DNA of 64,000 bases. Origin: Streptomyces griseus. GTDB taxonomy: Bacteria; Actinomycetota; Actinomycetes; Streptomycetales; Streptomycetaceae. The notes under the pieces were generated by a model. That model worked only from the letters and a program-made list of their open reading frames with translations, did no database searches and was not told where the DNA came from. Shown piece by piece: positions 16,238 to 23,700 of the stretch (the first letter of the stretch is position 1; each line of letters starts with the position of its first letter). Both the position numbers and the translations under genes were made by a program. The stretch is taken from contig NZ_UAVD01000036.1 in assembly GCF_900460065.1 (NCBI RefSeq), positions 62,001 through 126,000 on the forward strand. The letters are read 5' to 3'.

Positions 16238-16408
16238 CTAGATAAGGGAGGTTCCCACCGCGTACTCGGACGTGGTCATCCCTCGGTCGGAACGACCGAG
16301 CCGCCCCGCCCACCGAGCGACCCAGGTCGGCCTCCGGCCCGGCACACCTGAGGACAGTGGGCCTCCGCGCAGAACGTCGACGGCCCGGTCCCCGAGCTTC
16401 TTTTCCAT
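16238..16408 (-). pseudogene. 5' half of DUF4244 (Flp pilin-like) gene, truncated by insertion
   Basis: From ATG 16408 (after GGGGGATGAA) the minus strand encodes MEKKLGDRAVDVLRGG and then DRGMTTSEYAVGT, the hallmark pre-helix motif of DUF4244 proteins. Codon 53 ends at the GGTT junction (16250-16253). After it the transposon end adds Ser-Leu-Ile and TAG. The intact protein would be 88 aa, with its single membrane helix supplied by the other half at 6587-6698. In Tad-like operons this protein is the likely pilin-type subunit, so its loss should disable the structure. Confidence 0.9.
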
Positions 16409-16618
16409 TTCATCCCCCGATGAGCATCGATAACGAGCGGGCGCCCGAACGGAACGCCACGGGTTGACAGCGAAACTGAATGGCCGACAGGTCGATCCCG
16501 GCCGCGAAAGCCCGGCCGCACTTCCAGCCCGGCGGACGCACCAGCCAGCTTTGGCGGGCGCGGTTCACCGACTCGCACGGCCTTACCGACTCGCGCGGCC
16601 TCATCGGCCCGCGCAGGC

Positions 16619-17461
16619 TCACCGGCCCGGTCGGCCGTTCGCGAGCAGGTCGCCGGCCAGGCCGATGATCACCGGCGCCACCCCGACCGCCAGGAAGGCG
16701 GGGAGGAAGCAGAGGCCGACCGGCGCGGTGATCAACACCCCGGCCCGTTGCGCCCGCGCCACCGCCGCGGCGGCTCGCTCGGCGCGTATCGACGCGGCCA
16801 GCCTGGCCACCGGCTCCGCGGCCGGAGCTCCCGTCGAACCGGCCCGGTGCAGACAGCGGGCCAGTGGGCCGGCGCCCGGTATCTCCCCGAACCGACCCCA
16901 CGCCTCCGCCGGCTCACCGCCGAGGCGGATCTCGGCGGCCGTGCGGGCGAGCCGGTCGCCTACGGGGCCGCCGATGGAGTCACCCACCTCCGCGGCAGCC
17001 TCCCGAGGACCTGCCCCGACGGCGATACAGGCCGCGAGCAGATCCGCGGCCAGCGGAAGCTGACCGGCGATCACGGCCCGCTCCGGGTGGGCACCGCCGG
17101 GACGAGCGCGGGGCCGGGTCCGCCCCCACCGCCACATCCCGTACGCGGCGATCGAACCGACCGCGCAGCCCATCGCACCGCCCACCAGAATCCATCCCGC
17201 CAGGCAGGACCCGACCGGGGCCGCCCATCGCCGGGCCGACTCGGGGAGACCCGAAGCACCGCTCGCCCGGAACGGCGCGACCAGTCGGCTCCCCCAGCCC
17301 GGGCGTGCCGCGATGACCGTCCCCAGCAGCAGTGCGCCCCGCCCACGGACCGCCCGCTCTCGACATCCGGCGGCGATCACGGCCGCCAGCTGGACCGCCG
17401 CGCCCAGCAACGCCGCGGCCGTCCCCAGGCTGTGGAGAACTTCTCCGCCCGCCACGTTCAC
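16619..17461 (-). CDS. tadC: TadC-like type II secretion F-domain membrane protein
   Basis: A 280-aa polytopic inner-membrane protein of the GspF/TadC type. A cytoplasmic helical region carries the T2SSF features (LPLAADLLAACIAVGAGPRE, then DSIGGPVGDRLARTAAEI and GAGPLARCLHRAGSTGAP), and two hydrophobic helices end the protein (GVLITAPVGLCFLPAFLAVG, then VAPVIIGLAGDLLANG). The GTG start at 17461 overlaps the tadB stop by 4 bp (GTGA). It works with TadB and the TadA ATPase to assemble the pilus. The next gene of the operon, DUF4244, is the one broken by the transposon. Confidence 0.85.
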   Translation of the reverse strand: MNVAGGEVLHSLGTAAALLGAAVQLAAVIAAGCRERAVRGRGALLLGTVIAARPGWGSRLVAPFRASGASGLPESARRWAAPVGSCLAGWILVGGAMGCAVGSIAAYGMWRWGRTRPRARPGGAHPERAVIAGQLPLAADLLAACIAVGAGPREAAAEVGDSIGGPVGDRLARTAAEIRLGGEPAEAWGRFGEIPGAGPLARCLHRAGSTGAPAAEPVARLAASIRAERAAAAVARAQRAGVLITAPVGLCFLPAFLAVGVAPVIIGLAGDLLANGRPGR

Positions 17462-18381
17462 GCCGCCTCCGCTCCACGCACGATCCGGCAGGCCCAGTAC
17501 AGCCCGGCCGCCTCCAGGAACACGCCCACCGCCAGACAGGCCAGGCCGCCCGGGGTGTGCAGCAGCACGCGCAAGGGTTCGGCTCCGAGCGCCGCTCCCA
17601 GTCCCAGACCGGCACATGGGAGCAGTGCCAGGACCACGACCGTCGACCACGCTCCCGCCAGGTGGGCGCGCAGCTCCTCCCGTCTGCGCCGGTCCTCCCG
17701 CAGCGCCGCCTCCAGGCGCTCCAGCCCGGTCGCCAGTCCGGCCCCTCCGTCCACGGCCACGCGCCAGCACGCGGCCATCCCGGACAGCCCCTCCAGCCCC
17801 GGGGCCTCGGCCGCCTGCCGCAGCGCCGCCGGCACGTCCCCGCCGAACCGCGCCGCCGCCAGCACCGCGGCCTCCGCATCTCCCAGCCGGCCGCCCGACG
17901 TGGGCGTGGCCGATGGATCGGCCCCAGCCGGACGTTCACGCAGCGCGGCCAGCAACGCCTGTCCCGGCTCACGGCCGGCCCGCAACTCCCCGACCACGGC
18001 TCCGCACAAGGCCGCCACCGCGGTCGCGGCCCGCTCCGCCTCCCGCGCTCCCGCCCGTCTCCGCAGCCACCGGCCCACCAGCGGGACCGCCACGGCCCCG
18101 GCGACCAGCGGCAACACCGAACCTCCCAGCGCCGCAAGGAGCACCGCGACCGGAACGCACCACCACTCCCGACGCCCACGGGCCGTGTCCCTCACCCGTT
18201 CCAGGGTCTGGAGCAGGTGTGGCCGCCAGCGGCTCCACGGCGGATCCGACTCCGTGGAGACGTCCACGAACAGCACCCGCGCCCGCCGAACACCCGTGTC
18301 CCGCACCATCGCGAGCCACACCGCTGCACCCGCGCAGAGGGCCACCGCATGGGCCGCGTACGCCGACGTCGGCCCCGTCAC
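17458..18381 (-). CDS. tadB: TadB-like type II secretion F-domain membrane protein
   Basis: A 307-aa membrane protein homologous to TadB. It has N-terminal helices, then a long charged cytoplasmic F-domain with RAGREPGQALLAALRERP and ARFGGDVPAALRQAAEAPGL, and C-terminal helices including STVVVLALLPCAGLGLG. The GTG at 18381 overlaps the tadA stop by 4 bp. The gene order cpaE-tadA-tadB-tadC is conserved across actinobacteria, where it is thought to build Flp-like pili or a secretion platform. Confidence 0.85.
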   Translation of the reverse strand: MTGPTSAYAAHAVALCAGAAVWLAMVRDTGVRRARVLFVDVSTESDPPWSRWRPHLLQTLERVRDTARGRREWWCVPVAVLLAALGGSVLPLVAGAVAVPLVGRWLRRRAGAREAERAATAVAALCGAVVGELRAGREPGQALLAALRERPAGADPSATPTSGGRLGDAEAAVLAAARFGGDVPAALRQAAEAPGLEGLSGMAACWRVAVDGGAGLATGLERLEAALREDRRRREELRAHLAGAWSTVVVLALLPCAGLGLGAALGAEPLRVLLHTPGGLACLAVGVFLEAAGLYWACRIVRGAEAA

Positions 18382-19526
18382 AGCGCACCCCCGATCAGCG
18401 ACCGCAGACGTTCCCACCCGCGCTCCGGAACGAACCCGCCGACACCCCAGCTCAGGGCCGGAACCGTGAGGACCAGCCCCGCCGGATCCCGCTCCAGGAC
18501 GTGGACCTCGGCGACGCGCCGTTGTCCCGTGCGGTCCCGCACGAGATGCACGACCACCGAGAGCGCGGCCGCCAACTGGCTGTGCAGTGCCACCCGGTCG
18601 AGGCCGGCCGCGGTGCCCAGCGCCTCCAGCCGGGCGGGAACGTGCTCGGCGGCATTGGCGTGGACCGTCCCGCACCCGCCTTCGTGTCCGGTGTTCAAGG
18701 CGGCCAGCAACTCCGTGACCTCGGCTCCTCGCACCTCTCCGACCACCAGTCGGTCGGGCCGCATGCGCAGTGCCTGCCGCACCAGATCCCGCAGCGTCAC
18801 CCGGCCCGCCCCCTCCTGATTCGCCGGACGGGACTCCAGGCGGACCACGTGCGGATGGTCCGGTCGCAACTCGGCGGAGTCCTCGGCGAGCACGATCCGC
18901 TCGTTCGGGCCGACCGCGCCCAGCAGGCTGGCGAGGAGCGTCGTCTTGCCCGCCCCGGTGCCGCCGCTGATCACATAGGAGATCCGCGCTTCCACGAGCG
19001 CCCGCAGAATCCGGTCTCCGCCCGGCGGCACCGTGCCGGCCTCCACCAACTCCGCCGGCGAGAAGGCCCGAGGCCGCACCACCCGCAGGGAGAGACACGT
19101 CGAGCCGACGGACACCGGAGGCAGCACGGCGTGCATCCGGGTGCCGTCGGGCAGTCGTGCGTCCACCCACGGGCGGGCGTCGTCCAGCCTCCTGCCGGCC
19201 ACCGCGGCGAGACGCTGCGCCAGCCTGCGCACCGCCGCCGCGTCAGGGAAGGTGACGCCCGTCAGCTGAAGGCCTCCGCCCCGGTCCACCCACACCCGGT
19301 CCGGCGCGGAGACCAGCACATCGGTCACCTCCGGATCCACGAGCAACGGCTCCAGCACCCCCGTGCCGACCAGTTCGCCGCGCAACTCCGCCGCGGCCCC
19401 GAGCACCTCGGCATCCCCCAGCAACCGCCCCTGGGCCCGCAGAGCGGCGGCCACTCCGGCCGGGGTGGGGGCGGCACCGCTGCGTGCCAGCCGCTGGCGT
19501 ACGGCGTCGAGCAGTTCGTCCGTCAT
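18378..19526 (-). CDS. tadA: TadA/CpaF-family pilus assembly ATPase
   Basis: Hexameric secretion ATPase of the VirB11/CpaF group, 382 aa, powering pilus assembly. Walker A is ISGGTGAGKTTLLASL, the Asp box reads RIVLAEDSAELRP, Walker B is MRPDRLVVGEVRGAEV, and the His box is GCGTVHANAAEH. The N-terminal part (LLVDPEVTDVLVSAPDRVWV) is the typical CpaF N-domain. ATG 19526 overlaps the cpaE-like stop (ATGA). All catalytic motifs look intact, although the pilin-like gene downstream is interrupted. Confidence 0.9.
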   Translation of the reverse strand: MTDELLDAVRQRLARSGAAPTPAGVAAALRAQGRLLGDAEVLGAAAELRGELVGTGVLEPLLVDPEVTDVLVSAPDRVWVDRGGGLQLTGVTFPDAAAVRRLAQRLAAVAGRRLDDARPWVDARLPDGTRMHAVLPPVSVGSTCLSLRVVRPRAFSPAELVEAGTVPPGGDRILRALVEARISYVISGGTGAGKTTLLASLLGAVGPNERIVLAEDSAELRPDHPHVVRLESRPANQEGAGRVTLRDLVRQALRMRPDRLVVGEVRGAEVTELLAALNTGHEGGCGTVHANAAEHVPARLEALGTAAGLDRVALHSQLAAALSVVVHLVRDRTGQRRVAEVHVLERDPAGLVLTVPALSWGVGGFVPERGWERLRSLIGGAL

Positions 19527-20659
19527 GCCGTCCCTCCCCCGGGCAGCCCGGTCACGGGGTTCGCGCCACCGGCGGCCGCCACCTGCTCCCAGAAGGCCGA
19601 ACAGAACCGGGCCAGCGGGCCCCGTCCGCTGCCTCCGGGTGGGGTGCCGTCGTCCTGGGAGGCCAGAAGGCCCGGTTCCAGAGGAAGTTCGCCGACGAGT
19701 TGGAGGCCGGTGGCCCGGGCGACCCATCGCCCGTCCAGCCCCGACGCATACGGGCCCCGGGGCACCACCCGCAGATCGTCCAGCACCATGCCGGCCGCGG
19801 CCGCAACCCGTCTCGCCGCCGCCACCGCGCGCAGTTCGCCCGGCACCACGAGCAGACCGAGATCAAGTTGGGCCAGTGCTTCGGCGACCGACTCGTCGAC
19901 CCGGCGCGGAAGGTCCACGACCACCACCCCGCCGAGCCGTCGCGCGGCGGCCAGCACCGCACGCATCGCCTGCGGCGGAATCACCACCTCGTCGTCCCGA
20001 CCCCAGCTCAACACCCGCAACCCGTGGAGCGCGGGCAGCGAGTCCTCAAGAGCTCCGCCCCCGAGACGGCCCTTCGACTGCGCGAAATCCGGCCACCGCA
20101 TGCCTTCGGCACGTTCGCCGCCGAGCAGGACATCGATCCCGCCGCCCAACGGGTCGGCGTCGATCAGCATCGTCCGCCCACCTGACCTCGCCGCACTCAC
20201 GGCCAGGGCGCAGGCCAGTGTCGATGCGCCGGAGCCGCCCCGGCCGCCCATCACACCGACGCTGAAGGCGGGCCGTCCCACGCCCTCGGCGGCATTGGCG
20301 ATCTGGTCGACGAGCCAGGCCTCGGAATCGGGCAGTCGCAGCACGTATTCGGCCCCGATCTCCACCGCGCGCCGCCACACCTCCGGGTCGTCCTGGTCCC
20401 GGCCGACCAGCATCACCCCCTTCCGGCGACCGGCGCCGCGGCAGCGCGCGGCGGCGTCATCTCCCACCAGCACCATCGGAGCCCGCTCCCAGCCGCCCCG
20501 ACGTCCCGGCGGCCCGTGATGAACCTCCGGCTCGGCTCCGGCCGCCGCGCACAGCCGCAGCAGGTCGTCGAGCAGGTCCACGTCCTCCGTCACGATCAGC
20601 GGGCCTCCACGCCGCCCCTCGGCGACCGCCGTTCCTTCTCCCGCGATGGATCCAGCCAC
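19523..20659 (-). CDS. CpaE/Ssd-like ATPase, first gene of Tad operon
   Basis: A 378-aa protein with a degenerate receiver-like N-terminal part (IVTEDVDLLDDLLRLC, KGVMLVGRDQDDPEVW) and a MinD/ParA-type ATPase domain. The P-loop is a deviant Walker A in MGGRGGSGASTLACALA, followed by MLIDADPLGGGID (switch I/A' region) and GVVVVDLPRRVD (Walker B). CpaE proteins position Tad secretion complexes at the membrane; the actinobacterial branch is also called Ssd because of links to septum placement. GTG 20659 has GGAG 4 nt upstream. It begins the operon; the promoter should lie in 20660-20800. Confidence 0.85.
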   Translation of the reverse strand: MAGSIAGEGTAVAEGRRGGPLIVTEDVDLLDDLLRLCAAAGAEPEVHHGPPGRRGGWERAPMVLVGDDAAARCRGAGRRKGVMLVGRDQDDPEVWRRAVEIGAEYVLRLPDSEAWLVDQIANAAEGVGRPAFSVGVMGGRGGSGASTLACALAVSAARSGGRTMLIDADPLGGGIDVLLGGERAEGMRWPDFAQSKGRLGGGALEDSLPALHGLRVLSWGRDDEVVIPPQAMRAVLAAARRLGGVVVVDLPRRVDESVAEALAQLDLGLLVVPGELRAVAAARRVAAAAGMVLDDLRVVPRGPYASGLDGRWVARATGLQLVGELPLEPGLLASQDDGTPPGGSGRGPLARFCSAFWEQVAAAGGANPVTGLPGGGTA

Positions 20660-20805
20660 GATCTCCGCCCCCTTCTCACTGCCCTTCAGCGCGGTTCGCG
20701 GTGTTCTCGGAGCGTTCCGAGATGCGCGATTCCGGCACCCGCGGACTTCGCGGGTGGAATCAACGTGCAGCACCCCGGAAAATCATGTGGATCTTGATGA
20801 AAAAC

Positions 20806-20814
20806 TGTGGACAA
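20806..20814 (-). promoter_or_regulatory. DnaA-box-like sequence TTGTCCACA
   Basis: TGTGGACAA on the plus strand is the exact complement of the consensus DnaA box. A 7/9 match (TGTGAATAA) lies 17 bp downstream in the same orientation. One perfect 9-mer is expected by chance about once per 130 kb per strand, so this may be coincidental. Confidence 0.35.
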
Positions 20815-20987
20815 CTTCGAGGCTGTGAATAACTTCGTAACCCGAACCAGCGACTTCCGGAGCGCAGCCCTGTGGCTACACACTGTGACGAGACGAGTCG
20901 CACGCCACCGGCTCGCGCAATCGGGCCGATGGACGGCCAGACGGGAGGCTCGGGTGGTTTCCACCCCTCAAACGCGTCCGGACATGC

Positions 20988-21022
20988 GACGACCCCCGCC
21001 GGGGGGGAGAGCGGGGGTCGTC
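20988..21022. terminator. Perfect 12-bp GC hairpin in divergent region
   Basis: GACGACCCCCGC (20988-20999) pairs with GCGGGGGTCGTC (21011-21022) around an 11-nt loop. There is no T-tract. Because it lies upstream of genes on both sides, it is either the end of an unannotated short transcript or an mRNA leader structure. Confidence 0.45.
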
Positions 21023-21158
21023 CCCACGGCCGACTCGGGGGGGGGAGGAGTCGGGCCGGGTTAGCACGGTCGCGAACGATCCGTGACTTCCATGGTGTAC
21101 CCGAGGGCCTTCTCAGGCAAACCCACGCGCCGGAGTTTACGCCGAATGGTGGGCCCCT

Positions 21159-22004
21159 ATGCTCAGCGTTGTGGAAAACTGCTTCTCGCCGCGCACAGCA
21201 GCCTTCTTTGACCTGGACAAGACGGTCATTGCGAAGTCTTCGACGCTGACCTTCAGCAAGTCCTTCTACCAAGGCGGACTGATCAACCGCCGCGCTGTAC
21301 TGCGCACTGCGTACGCACAGTTTGTGTTCCTCGCCGGGGGCGCCGATCACGACCAGATGGAGCGGATGCGTGAATACCTCTCCGCGCTCTGCAAGGGATG
21401 GAACGTCCAGCAGGTCAAGGAGATCGTCGCCGAGACCCTGCACGACCTGATCGACCCGATCATCTACGACGAGGCCGCCACCCTCATCGAAGAACACCAC
21501 ACGGCGGGGCGCGACGTGGTCATCGTCTCGACCTCCGGCGCCGAAGTCGTCGAGCCCATCGGCGAATTGCTGGGCGCCGACCGCGTCGTCGCCACACGTA
21601 TGGTCGTCGGTGACGACGGGTGCTTCACGGGCGAGGTCGAGTACTACGCCTACGGGCCGACCAAGGCCGAGGCCGTGAAGGCGCTCGCGGTCTCGGAGGG
21701 GTACGACCTTTCGCGCTGCTACGCCTACAGCGACTCCGCGACCGATGTACCGATGCTGGAGTCGGTCGGCCACCCGCACGCGGTCAACCCCGACCGCGCG
21801 CTACGCCGCGAAGCGACCCTTCGCGAGTGGCCGATTCTCGTCTTCAACCGCCCGGTCCGGCTCAAGCAGCGACTGCCCGCCTTCACGATGCCTCCCCGGC
21901 CCGCTCTCGTGGCGGCGGCCGCGGTCGGCGCGGCAGCCGTCACCGCCGGTCTCGTCTGGTACGCCAGTCGCCGACGTACCGTCGGCGCCGCTCTGCCGGG
22001 GTGA
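21159..22004 (+). CDS. HAD-IB family hydrolase, phosphoserine-phosphatase-like
   Basis: A 281-aa HAD phosphatase. Motif I is FFDLDKTVIAKSS (Asp18, Asp20), motif II VVIVSTSGAEV, and motif III with the late acidic pair CYAYSDSATDVPMLESVG. The C-terminus has a hydrophobic helix (ALVAAAAVGAAAVTAGLVWY) followed by Arg residues, which suggests membrane anchoring with the catalytic domain in the cytoplasm. Proteins of this type in Streptomyces have been labelled inhibition of morphological differentiation. The substrate is not deducible. It is divergent from the Tad operon. An internal GTG twelve bases downstream is an alternative start. Confidence 0.85.
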   Translation: MLSVVENCFSPRTAAFFDLDKTVIAKSSTLTFSKSFYQGGLINRRAVLRTAYAQFVFLAGGADHDQMERMREYLSALCKGWNVQQVKEIVAETLHDLIDPIIYDEAATLIEEHHTAGRDVVIVSTSGAEVVEPIGELLGADRVVATRMVVGDDGCFTGEVEYYAYGPTKAEAVKALAVSEGYDLSRCYAYSDSATDVPMLESVGHPHAVNPDRALRREATLREWPILVFNRPVRLKQRLPAFTMPPRPALVAAAAVGAAAVTAGLVWYASRRRTVGAALPG

Positions 22005-22075
22005 GACGGGGCGGTTCCCGGCGGGGCGAGCAGGGACGCTCCACCGGACCGATGCCGCGCCCGATTAGCCCTTGA

Positions 22076-22273
22076 TTGAACCCAAAAGTAAAGAAGCGGG
22101 GTCAGGGGTTTCCCTTCCCCTGGCCCTGGAGTACAAAGGATTTAACGGCCCGCGAGACCAAGGACATCCGTGAGGATGACCTGTTGACGCAGTACGGCCC
22201 CACGGACCGCGCACGAAAGCCGAGCACCCACGCGACGTCGACCCGTCGATTACGGGCCAGCCGCACCAGGTGA
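22076..22273 (+). CDS. Doubtful small basic protein (TTG start)
   Basis: Frame of 65 codons beginning TTG, encoding a basic, Trp/Phe-containing N-terminus (KKRGQGFPFPWPWSTKDL) and a charged middle (TARETKDIREDDLLTQYG). No ribosome binding site is evident and the last third is Arg/Ser/Thr-rich. It is weak as a gene. Confidence 0.22.
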   Translation: MNPKVKKRGQGFPFPWPWSTKDLTARETKDIREDDLLTQYGPTDRARKPSTHATSTRRLRASRTR

Positions 22274-22337
22274 CGGGCAAAGTACCCGACCTGATGGGCA
22301 CATTACGAGGACGCTTGGTAACTGGGCGGACGTGCCA

Positions 22338-22366
22338 GCGGCGGTACCGCACATCGGTACCGCCGC
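22338..22366 (+). terminator. 11-bp perfect hairpin
   Basis: GCGGCGGTACC and GGTACCGCCGC pair fully around a 7-nt loop. There is no T-tract, as is common in Streptomyces. It lies about 330 bp after the HAD gene stop. Confidence 0.4.
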
Positions 22367-22773
22367 AACCCTTGACCGGCCCATCACCCCGGCCCATCGC
22401 CCGGCCTCACGCTCCGGTCCATGGCCCCACCGCGCCGCGGCCACGGTCCCGGCACGGCAGAGGACTTCCCCGGCGCCCTAATGCCGCGTCTGCCTCAGCC
22501 GCAGCGCCGGCCCCGGTGCCGCGGCCCATCCCCGGCCGACGCCCCCCGTTCGACTCAGCCCCAGGCCGGCGGATGCCCGCATCCCACCCGGCTCCGCATC
22601 AGACACCGGCATCAGGCACCGGCATCACACGACACGAGCAGCGGATGCGTCCTGAAGCTCCCGGATGCGTCCGGACGCGCCCGGCCCCATCCAGCTCGGC
22701 AGCCGGATACCGGCATCACGCACCCAGCTCGGCGAACGCCGGGGTTCCTGCCCCCGGACAGCGGCAGGCCGGC

Positions 22774-23598
22774 TCAGGCGGCGCCGCGCTGGAGCGCCTC
22801 GCACACCGCGGTCGACTCGCGCACACCCAGTTCGACGGAGCGCCCGCAGTGGGTGATCCAGGCGGCCATACCCTCGGGGGTTCCGGCCGTGTAGCCCTCG
22901 AACGCCGCGACGTAGGCCGCCCGGCCCTGCTCGGCGTGTCCCACCTCGGCCGGGCAGATCGCCTTCGGGTCCAGCCCGCTGCCGATCAGCACGATGCGCT
23001 CGGCGGTCCGGGCCACCAGACCGTTGTGCGAGCCGAACGGCCGCAGTGCCAGCAGTTCGCCGTGCACCACGGCGGCCGTGACCAGGGCGGGGGCACTACT
23101 GTCGGCAATGACCAGCCGCGAGAGCCCTTCGAGCCGTCCGGCGACCTCCTCGGCCCCGGGGACCGGCGCCTCGATCAGCGGCTCGTCGACCGTCTCGCCC
23201 GCCAGCCGGGGGCGCCCCACCGCGTCGTCCGGGGTCGCCCCACCGGCCGCCACCAGGTGCAACCGGGCCAGCACCCGCAGCGGCGACTGCCGCCAGATGG
23301 AAAGGAGTTGACCCGCTTCCGCGGTAAGCCTCAGCGCGGCGCCGACCGTGCGCGCCTCGTCCTCACCACGAAAGTCGGTGCGCCGACGAACCTCCTCCAG
23401 GTTCCAGTCGGCACCGGACAGCGCGGCCGAACCGCGAGAGCCGCGCAGCGCCGCTTCGGCCGTGACCTCATTGCTGCGGCGTCGCATGACGCGATGACCG
23501 TAAACCCGGTCGACGGCCTTGCGCACGGAGTCCACGGCTTCGGGAACGCCGGGCAGGGAACCGAGCGCGGCGAGCGGATCAGAGGCAGTCGTACTCAT
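22774..23598 (-). CDS. Fic-like protein with degenerate active site
   Basis: A 274-aa soluble protein with the helical layout of Fic/DOC proteins. Where active Fic enzymes carry HPFxxGNGRxxR, this one has RPFGSHNGLVARTAERIVL: the catalytic His is Arg and the GNGR core is altered, so AMP transfer is unlikely. Database homologues have often been called oxidoreductases, for which I see no nucleotide-binding motif. It starts at ATG 23598 (MSTTASDPLAALG) and is divergent from the ATPase gene at 23701. Confidence 0.7.
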   Translation of the reverse strand: MSTTASDPLAALGSLPGVPEAVDSVRKAVDRVYGHRVMRRRSNEVTAEAALRGSRGSAALSGADWNLEEVRRRTDFRGEDEARTVGAALRLTAEAGQLLSIWRQSPLRVLARLHLVAAGGATPDDAVGRPRLAGETVDEPLIEAPVPGAEEVAGRLEGLSRLVIADSSAPALVTAAVVHGELLALRPFGSHNGLVARTAERIVLIGSGLDPKAICPAEVGHAEQGRAAYVAAFEGYTAGTPEGMAAWITHCGRSVELGVRESTAVCEALQRGAA

Positions 23599-23700
23599 AA
23601 GTAGCGAGGCTACGCGCCCACCCCACCCGCACCACCCTCAAGTGGCCATCTTCACGAACAGTGACAGCGCAACGCAACGGACCCACTACCCTAGGTGAAC

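Larger units (their letters stand above)
6695..16253 (+). mobile_element. Tn554-like transposon, about 9.55 kb, inserted in DUF4244 gene
   Basis: The boundaries are the two copies of GGTT (6695-6698 and 16250-16253); removing everything between them rejoins the DUF4244 gene in frame. The left end carries three overlapping genes in the order and sizes expected of a Tn554-type element (two tyrosine recombinases and a small coiled-coil protein). The ends lack classical terminal inverted repeats, but TTATCTA occurs at 6697-6703 and in inverted orientation at 16239-16245. Four cargo genes sit at 11407-15694. The element reverses no flanking sequence and gives no long target duplication, consistent with site-specific recombinase transposition. 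Confidence 0.85.
20660..21158. promoter_or_regulatory. Divergent promoter region, 499 bp
   Basis: This is the spacer between the Tad operon and the HAD gene, transcribed away from each other. It holds a locally AT-rich stretch (20780-20850), a perfect DnaA-box-like nonamer (20806-20814), a 12-bp GC-rich hairpin (20988-21022) and a G-run (21041-21048). I see no coding frame I would support. Confidence 0.6.
22005..22773. other. 769-bp gap, one weak ORF and one hairpin
   Basis: The first 150 bp are unusually AT-rich for this chromosome (a run with aacccaaaagtaaagaag); the rest is GC-rich and rich in short CCGG-type repeats. Only one short frame (22076-22273, +) looks at all protein-like. A hairpin at 22338-22366 could end transcripts from the HAD gene. 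Confidence 0.55.

Noticed and set aside
17313..20519. Very long plus-strand open frame (over 1000 codons) opposite the Tad genes
   Set aside because: Its product is Pro/Arg/Ala low complexity with no domain, while the minus strand has four overlapping genes with ATPase and membrane motifs. Long antisense frames are normal in high-GC DNA.
20806..20814. Replication origin
   Set aside because: One perfect and one imperfect DnaA-like box are far fewer than the many boxes of a Streptomyces oriC, and no dnaA/dnaN genes are present.
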